Assembly: GCA_022562055.1 (NCBI GenBank)
Contig: JADFQA010000002.1
Coordinates: 62,001-126,000 of the forward strand
Length of the DNA stretch: 64,000 nt
Direction of reading: 5' to 3'
Origin: Acidobacteriota bacterium
Lineage (GTDB): Bacteria > Actinomycetota > Acidimicrobiia > Spongiisociales > UBA5794
The notes below the pieces were generated by a model. It saw nothing but the letters and a program-made list of their open reading frames with translations, was not told the DNA's origin and did no database searches. The position numbers and the translations under genes are program-made. Every line of letters begins with the position of its first letter. Within the stretch, counting starts at the first letter, position 1. Shown in pieces: positions 41,007 through 49,252 of the stretch.

Positions 41007-42164
41007 TCAGTGGTCAGATCCCCACTCGACAACGGCGTCAGCCATGCGACCCACCCCCTCAAGTAGCTGATCGGTCGCGGTAGCGAGCGAGATGCGAACG
41101 AACGTTCCTGAGTTGGGGCCGAACGCGGTCCCTGGAACAACTGCGACTCCCTTGTCGCTCACCAGGCGCCGACAAAAGCCGATATCTGACATCCCGGAAC
41201 CGCTGATGTCCGCCATCAGGTAAAACGCCCCATTTGGCCGAACATACGGCACCGTCTGCTTGTCAAGGAGGTTCATCACGAGGTCGCGCCGCTCGTGATA
41301 GGCAGCCCGCATGTCGTCCACGCAGGCCTGTGAACCCGTGATCGCCGCGATTGCCGCCTTCTGAGCAGGAGCATTGACGCACGAGGTAATGGGTTCCTGT
41401 GCCTTAACGATTGATGCAACGACCGTCGGCGGCGCCACGAGGTAACCGACCCGCCAGCCGGTCATCGCATACGTCTTCGACAGGCTGAAGAATGTAATGA
41501 CCCGACCATCCGTGTCGAGCGGCGCCGCCGACGCAGGAGGGCCGTCGAACCACATCTCGTCGTACACCTCGTCGGAGAGCACCCATAAGTCGTGAGCACG
41601 AGCCAACTCCATGAGTTCACGGAGTACCTCCGGCGGCGTAATCGCTCCGGAAGGGTTCGCTGGCGAGTTGAGGATGATCGCCCTAGTACGTTCCGTAATC
41701 ATTGACTCAATGTCAGCAGCTCGCGGCACCATGCCTTGCTCTGGATGCACAGGAAAGTGCACCGGGGTTATCCCCAAGAGCCGCATCATCAAGCTGTAGT
41801 TGGGCCAGCTGGGATCGCCGAGCAGTACTTCGGACCCGGGATCCACCAATGCAGCGAGGGAGCTGTAGATTCCAGCCACCGCACCCGGTGTCACGACAAT
41901 CTGCTCACGCGCCACATCGATTCCATTCCGCCGCTGGACTTTCTCAGCCAGAACCTCCCGGAGCGGCTCAATTCCGGCATTTGGGGTGTATTTGGTGAAC
42001 CCGACAGCGGCGGCGGCCGCTGCTGCCTCACAGATATGGTCCGGCGTTGGAAAGTTGGGTTCACCTACCTCAAGATGAATGGCGTCGGGAACGCTCCACG
42101 CTAGCTCCATGATTTCTCTGATACCGGATCGGGGAAGTGACTCGATAGCGGCGGACGTTCTCAT
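41007..42164 (-). CDS. Class I/II aminotransferase
   Basis: A 385-residue PLP aminotransferase paralogous to the one at 25599. Lys230 in FFSLSKTYAMTGWRVGYL binds PLP; NSPANPSGAITPPE, LSDEVYDEMWFDG and TFVRISLATA supply the other active-site residues. The start ATG shares its A with the last base of the formamidase TAA stop, so translation is coupled. Last gene of a four-gene minus operon (dppF, HpaI-type aldolase, formamidase-like, aminotransferase). Two aminotransferases in one island suggests two amino intermediates or stereoisomers. Confidence 0.92.
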   Translation of the reverse strand: MRTSAAIESLPRSGIREIMELAWSVPDAIHLEVGEPNFPTPDHICEAAAAAAAVGFTKYTPNAGIEPLREVLAEKVQRRNGIDVAREQIVVTPGAVAGIYSSLAALVDPGSEVLLGDPSWPNYSLMMRLLGITPVHFPVHPEQGMVPRAADIESMITERTRAIILNSPANPSGAITPPEVLRELMELARAHDLWVLSDEVYDEMWFDGPPASAAPLDTDGRVITFFSLSKTYAMTGWRVGYLVAPPTVVASIVKAQEPITSCVNAPAQKAAIAAITGSQACVDDMRAAYHERRDLVMNLLDKQTVPYVRPNGAFYLMADISGSGMSDIGFCRRLVSDKGVAVVPGTAFGPNSGTFVRISLATATDQLLEGVGRMADAVVEWGSDH

Positions 42165-43057
42165 TACTGCTCACTTTCCTGAACGAACCGTCGCTCAATC
42201 TTGGCCATGGCCGAGTACAAAGGGGGAACCACCTGCCCGATGCGCACAGTACCAACGGCGCCGAGCAGCCGATACGCATCCGGCAATGTGAAGCCATAGG
42301 CGAGGTTGATCCGGGATGCAAGATCGTCGTAGGCCGCCCTCACCAAGTCCTCGAGGTGGCCGGGTCCGGGCGCCACGCTTCCGAGCTCGGCGGCTGTGTT
42401 GATCTGCGGCAAGCCGCTGTAGGCGACCTCCTCAGGACTCCGTCTCCGGACGGTCATTTCGACATCGGCCTGGGACTCTATTGCAGACCTGTGAATCTCG
42501 GCATCACCCTGGGCAAGGTGAGCATCGCCGAGGGAGATCAGCGCACCGTCTACGTTGGCTCGGATGACAACCGTCGCCCCGGTTGTCACCTCCGGGAGAT
42601 CCACATTGCCCATGATTTCCGCGCCCTGGAGGAAGGACTCGATCGGTTCGGCGGCGGGCGCAACCCCGAGGGTCCCGACGAATGGTCGATATGGAATCAA
42701 CACAGGACCCCGGACAGTCGGAACTTCGACCTGGTCGCCCCTGCGGCGACAGATCACCGTCTCCGCTCTGAAATCAGGATGCAACGTCGGGGTCGTAGTC
42801 ATGTAACCGAACCCGGAGACAGGTGCGCCATCGACGCCACCTATCTCGATCTCGACGCAGTCGCCAGCGCGCACACCTTCCACGTATATCGGTCCCGTAA
42901 CCGGATTCACGCCACCAATACGCTCCAACGCCTCCTCAAGCGTCCGGTAAACAACCTCGGGTCCGGTGATTGTGCCGCAATGGGCATCCTCGGTCTCGAC
43001 GATGAAGGTCTCACCCTGACAGACGATCAGCGCGGGTTCCGCGCCGGGATCGAACAC
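42164..43057 (-). CDS. Acetamidase/formamidase family protein
   Basis: A 297-residue beta-rich amidase of the FmdA/AmdA family, which hydrolyses small amides such as formamide to acid and ammonia. FIVETEDAHCGTITG, VNPVTGPIYVEGVRAGDCVEIEI, GDAHLAQGDAEIHRSAIESQADV and YGFTLPDAYRLLGAVG are the expected blocks. GTG 43057 gives a start shorter than the usual family N-terminus; the frame is open a little upstream, and GGAGGTG lies before a non-standard codon there, so the true start may differ. A formyl or acetyl amide arising from the substrate is a plausible target. Confidence 0.87.
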   Translation of the reverse strand: MFDPGAEPALIVCQGETFIVETEDAHCGTITGPEVVYRTLEEALERIGGVNPVTGPIYVEGVRAGDCVEIEIGGVDGAPVSGFGYMTTTPTLHPDFRAETVICRRRGDQVEVPTVRGPVLIPYRPFVGTLGVAPAAEPIESFLQGAEIMGNVDLPEVTTGATVVIRANVDGALISLGDAHLAQGDAEIHRSAIESQADVEMTVRRRSPEEVAYSGLPQINTAAELGSVAPGPGHLEDLVRAAYDDLASRINLAYGFTLPDAYRLLGAVGTVRIGQVVPPLYSAMAKIERRFVQESEQ

Positions 43058-43077
43058 GAAGCTGGTTCGTTCGCGGC

Positions 43078-43866
43078 CTAGTCGCTTGATCGCTTCACCT
43101 CCCGGACGAAGTCCTGCATTGCGCGGCCGAAGATCCCAACGTCACCGGTCGCGATGAACCGAGCCCCGCGCCCCACGTAGTCCTTGGCAAGTTCGACAGT
43201 CGGAGTCGGAAGCCCAAAGGCGACGCCGCTTGCCACACACGCTTGAATAACACGCTCGGCATGCTCCACAAGGCGGGGGTGGTACCAGTCGCCAGGAACG
43301 CCAAGATCTACAGAGAGATCGGAGAGGCCGAGGAAGACGCAGTCGAGACCCTCGACGGCGGCGATCTCTTCAACGTTTGACACGGCGACCGCCGATTCGA
43401 CTTGGACCGAGACGAAAACACTGCTGTTGGCTGCGACAACGTACTCATCAAGCGGAATACGGAGGCCATAACCTGATCTGCGGTTGCTCGCCGTCCCCCT
43501 AGTCCCGCCCGGTGGGTACTGGGTTGCCGCGACGACAGACCGAGTCACGATTGCTGTCTCGACCTGTGGGATCATCACGCCGTGGGCGCCAGCGTCGAGA
43601 GCACGCGTGATGAGATCTCGCGACCAGGTCGATACTCGCAGCAGCGGGACCGTGCCGGCAGATTCGGCCGCAATAACCATCGCGGCCGCCCGCTCCCATG
43701 TCACCGGAGCATGTTCCATATCAATGATGACGAAATCGCATCCCGCGTGGGCGCATGCCTCGGCCACCTCGACCGACGACATGCGAACGAAAGAGCCAAC
43801 GGCGGTTTCCCCGTTCAGAAGCGTGTCCTTTAGAGGATTGCCGTCACGAAGGTCGTTCCACCCCAT
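43078..43866 (-). CDS. HpcH/HpaI-family aldolase
   Basis: A 262-residue TIM-barrel class II aldolase related to 4-hydroxy-2-oxoheptanedioate aldolase. FVIIDMEHAPVTWERA, LLRVSTWSRDLITRALDAGAHGVMIPQVE (metal Glu), VFVSVQVESAVAVSN, and VFLGLSDLSVDLGVPG (metal Asp) are all present. It would split a 4-hydroxy-2-oxo acid into pyruvate plus an aldehyde. ATG 43866 begins 1 bp after the DppF stop. It lies in the operon with formamidase and aminotransferase. Confidence 0.9.
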   Translation of the reverse strand: MGWNDLRDGNPLKDTLLNGETAVGSFVRMSSVEVAEACAHAGCDFVIIDMEHAPVTWERAAAMVIAAESAGTVPLLRVSTWSRDLITRALDAGAHGVMIPQVETAIVTRSVVAATQYPPGGTRGTASNRRSGYGLRIPLDEYVVAANSSVFVSVQVESAVAVSNVEEIAAVEGLDCVFLGLSDLSVDLGVPGDWYHPRLVEHAERVIQACVASGVAFGLPTPTVELAKDYVGRGARFIATGDVGIFGRAMQDFVREVKRSSD

Positions 43867-43867
43867 G

Positions 43868-44956
43868 TCAGAGAACCTGCTTGGCTTCCGGGAAATGGCA
43901 CGCGACGTAATGCCCCGGTAACAGCTCGCGCAGCGGGGGCTCCTGCGTCTTGCAGATCTCCTTGTCCTTACCGACCGAGCACCTTGTGTGAAAACGGCAC
44001 CCCGTCGGTGGATTCAGCGCACTCGGCACATCGCCTTCGAGCAGAATGCGCGAGCGCTGTCTCTCGAGTTTCGGATCGGGCACGGGAACCGCGGAAAGCA
44101 ACGCGTGGGTGTACGGATGCATCGGCTTCGAGAACAGCGCGTCCGTCGTGGTCGCCTCGACGATCTTGCCCAAGTACATGACTGCTGTCTCGTCACAGAT
44201 GTGCCGCACCACCGCGAGGTCGTGTGCGATAAAGAGGTAGGTGAGGCCGAGGTTCTGCTGCAATTCCTCCAGAAGATTCAGGATCTGCGCCTGAATGGAC
44301 ACATCGAGGGCAGAAACGGGTTCGTCGAGAATAAGAAAATCCGGACGCAGCACGAGCGCCCTGGCAATTCCGATCCGTTGGCGCTGCCCACCGGAAAACT
44401 CGTGGGGGTATCGCTCCGCAGCCTTCGGACTCATGCCGACAAGCTGCAGGAGATCTCCGGTGCGGGTAACTCGATCATCACGGCTCATGTCGGTGTGTAC
44501 GATGAGAAGCTCGCCGATTGAACTACCCACCGTCATCCTGGGGTCGAGGGACGCATATGGATCTTGGAAGACGATTTGCATGCGGCGCCGCAGAGTGCGG
44601 AGCTGCTTCTTGTCGGCGGCGACGATGTCGATCGTTGCGTACCCCCCGTCCTCGAGAGTCTGCCGGAGGAAGATATCACCGGACGTTGGCTCAATCAGCC
44701 GGAGTATGCAACGGGCAGTCGTGGACTTGCCGCAACCCGACTCGCCGACGAGACCCATCGTCCTACCGAAAGCAATATCGAACGACACACCGGCGACGGC
44801 AGAAACTTCACCCGTGTCGCGGGCGAGGAAACCGCCACCAAAATGAAAGGTCTTGACCAGATCCTTAACGGAGAGAGCGCTCTCCCCGCTCCGCCCACCG
44901 ATCCCTTCTGGAGCCCTGTCATCATCCACATTCACTCCCACTTCGTCGGCAGACAT
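43868..44956 (-). CDS. Peptide-type ABC transporter ATPase (DppF-like)
   Basis: A 362-residue ATPase: Walker A GESGCGKST, signature FSGGQRQRIGIARAL, Walker B FLILDEPVSALDVS, and a C-terminal PTGCRFHTRCSVGKDKEIC segment. It is the DppF-type partner of the DppD-like protein at 37881, encoded apart from the rest of the transporter as the first gene of a catabolic operon. ATG 44956 (MSADEVGVNV) is chosen; a TTG at 44992 would extend it by 12 residues. Confidence 0.92.
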   Translation of the reverse strand: MSADEVGVNVDDDRAPEGIGGRSGESALSVKDLVKTFHFGGGFLARDTGEVSAVAGVSFDIAFGRTMGLVGESGCGKSTTARCILRLIEPTSGDIFLRQTLEDGGYATIDIVAADKKQLRTLRRRMQIVFQDPYASLDPRMTVGSSIGELLIVHTDMSRDDRVTRTGDLLQLVGMSPKAAERYPHEFSGGQRQRIGIARALVLRPDFLILDEPVSALDVSIQAQILNLLEELQQNLGLTYLFIAHDLAVVRHICDETAVMYLGKIVEATTTDALFSKPMHPYTHALLSAVPVPDPKLERQRSRILLEGDVPSALNPPTGCRFHTRCSVGKDKEICKTQEPPLRELLPGHYVACHFPEAKQVL

Positions 44957-44972
44957 CGGCGAGACTGATCCT

Positions 44973-45005
44973 TTGGAGTCCCACAACGGCAAGTGTATAT
45001 TATAC
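44973..45005 (+). promoter_or_regulatory. Divergent promoter with palindromic -10 (TTGGAG/TATATT)
   Basis: TTGGAG (44973-44978) and TATATT (44996-45001) are spaced by 17 bp, facing the PPOX gene. The 11-bp palindrome GTATATTATAC (44995-45005) covers the -10, so it may be an operator. A second TATAAT follows at 45006-45011. Confidence 0.5.
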
Positions 45006-45063
45006 TATAATGGTGTCGTTGGTCGATCATCTCGAACGGCCGTGATCGAAGAGGAACCTCAAC

Positions 45064-45606
45064 GTGGCCAAGGATTGGCGGGGAAAAATTGGTGGGATGG
45101 ACGAGGAGCGCATGAGTCTCTACCTCTCCGGTAGCACACTGGCACGGGTTGCCATGACCGATGACGGGGGCCGACCCTACGTGATGCCTCTTTGGTACCA
45201 CTGGGATGGCAACGCTTTCTGGTTCGTAATCCGGGAACGCTCCGCCATTGCTCGTTTCATGAGGGATCGACCGGACGTTAGCATCGTAGTCGACGACATG
45301 GGAAGGGTCGACGATCCCGAACGCGGCCGTCACTTCGAGGCGCCCAAGGTGTTTGCGCAGGGAACCGCCGAGATCGTCGAAGAACCTAACATAGGTGGGC
45401 AGTGGGTCGCCGTCGCCGAGGAGATGGCAAAGCGGTATCTTGGACCAAATGGCCCCGCGTATATCAAACCGACGATTCAGCAACCTCGCTGGCTGATCAA
45501 GGTGACGCCAGACAATGTGAAGACGTGGGAGGGCCTTGGCTGGGCGAAGAAGTATTGGGTCGAGAGCGACACAAGCGTGAGTCACCAGGACGCGCACGCC
45601 TCTTAA
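45064..45606 (+). CDS. PPOX-class split-barrel protein, tandem copy 1
   Basis: A 180-residue split-barrel protein: LARVAMTDDGGRPYVMPLWYHWDGNAFWFV, a flavin/F420-type barrel start, then GTAEIVEEPNIGGQW and RYLGPNGPAY. It is closely similar to the next gene along its whole length, so the two arose by duplication. GTG 45064 follows AGAGGA. Family members bind FMN, F420 or haem; the substrate is unknown. It is divergent from the dppF operon. Confidence 0.8.
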   Translation: MAKDWRGKIGGMDEERMSLYLSGSTLARVAMTDDGGRPYVMPLWYHWDGNAFWFVIRERSAIARFMRDRPDVSIVVDDMGRVDDPERGRHFEAPKVFAQGTAEIVEEPNIGGQWVAVAEEMAKRYLGPNGPAYIKPTIQQPRWLIKVTPDNVKTWEGLGWAKKYWVESDTSVSHQDAHAS

Positions 45607-45635
45607 CCCCAGAACGACATAGCAAAGGATCAACC

Positions 45636-46175
45636 ATGGCGAAGGACTTCCGCGGAACGCTCGGCGGATTGGATGCGGAACTACTTGAGACGTTCCTCGG
45701 CCACAACGCCCTTGCCCGTCTCGCATGCCTGAAGCCGGACGGTTCGCCGTACGTCGTACCGGTGTGGTACCACTGGGATGGCGAAGCTCTGTGGTTCGTC
45801 GGCCGCCAGCGCTCGGCATGGTGCAAATATATCCAGAATGATGGCCGTGTTTCCGTTGTCATAGACTCCGAGCACAGCCCTCCAGACGAATCGGGACAGC
45901 GTACCGAGATCCCTAAAGTGATGATGGAGGGGATCGCCGAGATCATCGAGGAACCCAATGTCGGTGGCAAGTGGGTGCAGATCGCCGAGAAGATGTCGTA
46001 CCGCTACCTTGGCCCCAACGGCCCTGAGTACCTCACCGGCACCATAAACCAGCCTCGGTGGCTCATCAAGATGACCCCGTCGAAGGTGAAGACATGGCAG
46101 GGGGTCGGATGGGCCCGCCGCTATTGGGTCGAAGGTCAAGGTGGTGCCACGTACGAGGAGGCCCACGGCGAATAA
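45636..46175 (+). CDS. PPOX-class split-barrel protein, tandem copy 2
   Basis: A 179-residue paralogue of the preceding gene: MAKDFRGTLGGLD, YVVPVWYHWDGEALWFVGRQ, IAEIIEEPNVGGKW and RYLGPNGPEY line up without gaps except in one loop near residue 90. Two co-transcribed paralogues could form a heterodimer, since split-barrel proteins are obligate dimers with the cofactor at the interface. ATG 45636 begins 30 bp after copy 1. Confidence 0.82.
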   Translation: MAKDFRGTLGGLDAELLETFLGHNALARLACLKPDGSPYVVPVWYHWDGEALWFVGRQRSAWCKYIQNDGRVSVVIDSEHSPPDESGQRTEIPKVMMEGIAEIIEEPNVGGKWVQIAEKMSYRYLGPNGPEYLTGTINQPRWLIKMTPSKVKTWQGVGWARRYWVEGQGGATYEEAHGE

Positions 46176-46941
46176 CCCTCTCGATCTCTTCCGACTCGAC
46201 GGTCGGGTTGCTCTCGTGACGGGCGGTTCGCGGGGGCTTGGCGCTGCCATCGGTGAGGCATTGTCCTGGGCCGGTGCATCCGTGGCGTTGACGAGCCGTT
46301 CGGCGTCCGAGGTGTCATCCCGAGCCCGGAAAATCGCGGCGGTCACCCGTGGCCGCGTCGTAGGCATCGAGGCAGACGTCTCGGATGAGTCCGCAGTCGA
46401 CCATGCCATCGAGAGCACGGTCGAACAGCTGGGCGGACTCGACATCCTTGTCAACAACGCCGGGATCAACGTTCGTGGATCCATCGCCGAGTTGAACCGT
46501 GAAGATTTTGATCGGTCGCTGGCAGTTAACGTCACGGGTCCCTGGATGATGTGTCGCGCTGCCGCACCTCATTTGAGATCGTCGAGCCATGCCCGAGTCA
46601 TCAACATCTCATCAACGTTCGGCCTGGTCGCAGCGGCGAATAGGACCGCCTACACAACGTCAAAGGGTGCCACCATCCAGCTCACGCGGGCGCTAGCACT
46701 GGAGTGGGCAGACGACGGGATTATGGTCAACGCGATTGCTCCCGGCCCATTCCTCACCGAGATGAACATCCCATTCCAGAACACCGAACACGCCATCTCT
46801 ATCATCTCCGAGGAAGTCGCCCTCAAACGCTGGGGGAAACTGCACGAGGTCCAGGGTGCGGCACTCTTGCTTGCGTCCGATGCTTCGAGCTACATGACGG
46901 GATCAGTCTTGGTCGTCGACGGCGGTTGGACAGCCCACTGA
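46141..46941 (+). CDS. SDR-family dehydrogenase
   Basis: A 266-residue classical SDR: VALVTGGSRGLGAAIG, VNNAGINVRG, catalytic Ser in INISSTFG, YTTSK for the YxxxK pair, and YMTGSVLVVDGGWTAH. GTG 46141 overlaps the end of the PPOX copy 2 gene by 35 bp; adjacent GTG 46144 is equally possible. GAGGAGG at about 46156 lies inside the frame and could serve a shorter start. It forms a three-gene plus-strand operon with the two PPOX genes. Its 3' end overlaps the opposite alpha/beta hydrolase gene by 52 bp. Confidence 0.87.
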   Translation: MVPRTRRPTANNPLDLFRLDGRVALVTGGSRGLGAAIGEALSWAGASVALTSRSASEVSSRARKIAAVTRGRVVGIEADVSDESAVDHAIESTVEQLGGLDILVNNAGINVRGSIAELNREDFDRSLAVNVTGPWMMCRAAAPHLRSSSHARVINISSTFGLVAAANRTAYTTSKGATIQLTRALALEWADDGIMVNAIAPGPFLTEMNIPFQNTEHAISIISEEVALKRWGKLHEVQGAALLLASDASSYMTGSVLVVDGGWTAH

Positions 46942-47765
46942 GTACTTGTGGCCTGCCGCTTCAGCCAGGCCAGAGTGAAAGTATTCCAGTCTTCCGTCAT
47001 CTCGATGAATGCGATATGGCTCGACGCCGATCCTGTGAACACCTGTATCGTCGAACCCGGGATACGACGCTGGACCTCCAGGCCATAGCGGGTCGGCACC
47101 TGCCAGTCGAGTTCACCGGACGTGATAAGCGTCGGCACACAGATCTGATGGAGGCGGTCCAGGGCATCGTGGGTCTGATCGGCGTGGAAGTGTCCCATCA
47201 TCCCGTGCTTCGACGGCGGGTGCGGATTCTCCAGGATAAAGGCGCGTTCGAATGCCTCCGCTTCCTCCGATTGCTCGTTGATGAACTGCGGACTTGCTAA
47301 CCACAACAGCGCCGTGCGTATGTACGCGGCGAAGTCGCCGAGCGACACCGGAAGTGCGTTGGTGTCGATCATGCGATTGAACCACTCATCGGAGCGGCCC
47401 CATGTACCGTGGAGCTGCAGAGTTGCCACCTTGTCGGGGTAGTTGATAGCCAGCTCCTGTGCCGTCGCACTGCCCAGCGATAGCCCAGAGACGTGGGCTC
47501 TTGCGATGCCAAGATAGTCAAGCAGTGCAGCCGCGTCGTCCGCGAGAATCCGCATCGAGTAATCCTCGACCGCTTCGGGATGCGTCGACCGCCCGGTTCC
47601 GCGAGCATCGTAGGTGACCACCATGAAGTCGCCTTTGTACGCCTCCACTTGTGCCTCCCAAGTGGAATGGTCGGCGCCCGTGCCCATAATCAAGAGCAAC
47701 GGATCTCCGGTCCCCGCGACTTGGTAATACATGTCGATGCCCGTAGGCAGGATCGTGATCGGCAT
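46890..47765 (-). CDS. Alpha/beta hydrolase
   Basis: A 291-residue hydrolase with the full set of motifs: LLIMGTGADHSTWEAQ (oxyanion loop), VTYDARGTGRST, the nucleophile elbow HVSGLSLGSATAQ with Ser96, ITSGELDWQVP with the Asp and ASSHIAFIE with the His. Related enzymes hydrolyse esters, lactones or C-C bonds (meta-cleavage type), so no substrate can be given. ATG 47765 has GGAAGGA upstream. The last 17 or so residues (after LKRQA) extend past the usual fold end and overlap the opposing SDR gene. Confidence 0.87.
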   Translation of the reverse strand: MPITILPTGIDMYYQVAGTGDPLLLIMGTGADHSTWEAQVEAYKGDFMVVTYDARGTGRSTHPEAVEDYSMRILADDAAALLDYLGIARAHVSGLSLGSATAQELAINYPDKVATLQLHGTWGRSDEWFNRMIDTNALPVSLGDFAAYIRTALLWLASPQFINEQSEEAEAFERAFILENPHPPSKHGMMGHFHADQTHDALDRLHQICVPTLITSGELDWQVPTRYGLEVQRRIPGSTIQVFTGSASSHIAFIEMTEDWNTFTLAWLKRQATSTQWAVQPPSTTKTDPVM

Positions 47766-48038
47766 CAGTAGGGTCCTTCCCGGAACCTCGGCGCAATCGT
47801 CTCGGTCGATGCCACAATCATAACGCTTCCCAACAGCGCTGACGGTGTCAATATCGAGCCGGAGATGAGGATCGCAAAGACCCAGGGCCAAGACGCAGCC
47901 CTGAGAGCTGTGACACCCTAGTCGCCGCGAACGGTGGTCCTGGAATACAAGACATTGCAAAGGTTATTGGACAGAGCGCGACAACGCGGGTCGACGGAGG
48001 ATACTGCGGAGACCGGATGTCGACACGGGATTCGACCT
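47766..48038. other. Intergenic region, no supported gene
   Basis: About 270 bp between the alpha/beta hydrolase start and the alcohol dehydrogenase stop. I see no gene, strong hairpin or repeat. Confidence 0.5.
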
Positions 48039-49052
48039 TCACGGGGCCGTCGCTCCAGTACTGATCATGATCTTGACATCTCGACGGGCTCCGCTCGCCA
48101 AGGCCTCGAATGTGGTACCGATATCCTCGAACGGTTCCTGACTCCCGATGAGCACCCCCAGGTCGAGCCGCCCTGCTGCGATGTGACTGACGGCGTCGCG
48201 AAACACCTCGTGCGTGTAGCAGAAGGAACCGACGATCTGGCGCTCCGAAACGACGATGTCGAAGAGCGGTACGGTAACTTCGGGCGTTCCGAGACCCACG
48301 AAGCAGACGGTGGCGCCCTTACCTACAGCCCTGATGGCTGCCGCCGCCGTCGCCGAGATACCTACCGCGTCTATGGCGATGTCGAAGTGACTTAGGTTCT
48401 CCACGTCCTCCGGAGCGACGGTGCGGAAACCAGCGGCGGTTGCCACCTCCCGACGCTCTGCCATCGCATCGGACACGACGACCTCTGTGGCGCCGTCGAG
48501 GCGCGCCGCTTGCGCGACACACTGACCGATCATACCTCCACCGATCACCAGTACAGAGGCGCCGGCCGCGACTCCCGCGCGGCGGGACGTCTGGAGCGCG
48601 ACTGCCATGGGTTCGATACCTGCGCCCCACTCGGTTGACATCTCGCCGAGCCGTACGGCTCGGACCGCTTGAACTACGATGGCGTCGGCGAACGCGCCCT
48701 GGATTTCCGGTGTGACCCCGATCACCCGTAACCGGGCGCACTGGTTCTCGACATCATGACCGCAACTCCCATCACAGGGGAGGGCAGGATTGAACGTCAC
48801 CGCATCGCCCACTGCCAGACCCGATACCGCAGAACCCATGGCTTCGATCCAGCCGCTGGCCTCGTGACCCATAACCATTCCAGGGACTCGTCTGCCGGAC
48901 TCTCCCGTGTAGCCATGGAGGTCGGATCCACAGATGCCGATGTGTGCGATACGAATCCGAACGTCGTCAGGACCCGGCTCTGGCCTGGACCGGGTCTCAA
49001 TGTGCGAGGCGTGCGGACCGTCATAGACCCAAACTCGCATTGTATCGTTCAT
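48039..49052 (-). CDS. Zinc-type medium-chain alcohol dehydrogenase
   Basis: A 337-residue MDR dehydrogenase. IGICGSDLHGY holds the catalytic zinc Cys, GMVMGHEASGWI the His/Glu pair, VLVIGGGMIGQCVAQAA the NAD-binding loop, and VVSDAM the acidic strand end favouring NAD. The structural-zinc lobe is unusual: PCDGSCGHDVENQC keeps three of the normal four cysteines. ATG 49052 follows GAGGGGG; a Met four codons later is possible. It oxidises an alcohol or polyol intermediate. It follows the deacylase gene at 49253 on the same strand, with a 200-bp gap. Confidence 0.87.
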   Translation of the reverse strand: MNDTMRVWVYDGPHASHIETRSRPEPGPDDVRIRIAHIGICGSDLHGYTGESGRRVPGMVMGHEASGWIEAMGSAVSGLAVGDAVTFNPALPCDGSCGHDVENQCARLRVIGVTPEIQGAFADAIVVQAVRAVRLGEMSTEWGAGIEPMAVALQTSRRAGVAAGASVLVIGGGMIGQCVAQAARLDGATEVVVSDAMAERREVATAAGFRTVAPEDVENLSHFDIAIDAVGISATAAAAIRAVGKGATVCFVGLGTPEVTVPLFDIVVSERQIVGSFCYTHEVFRDAVSHIAAGRLDLGVLIGSQEPFEDIGTTFEALASGARRDVKIMISTGATAP

Positions 49053-49252
49053 CTGACCCCCTCGACGCAGACCGGGCGGTTCAGAACGCATCGGTTGGCG
49101 GCTTGTTCGTGGGTAGATTCAACGCGCAGGACTATAGCTTCGTCGCACACGCGACCGACGAGTGGGCGGTCGATCGCGGTCGCGATCACCACAGCGCACC
49201 CATTTCGATCGCCTTCACGCCGCTTTGCCTCTCGTTTGTTGTCTGCAGATAG

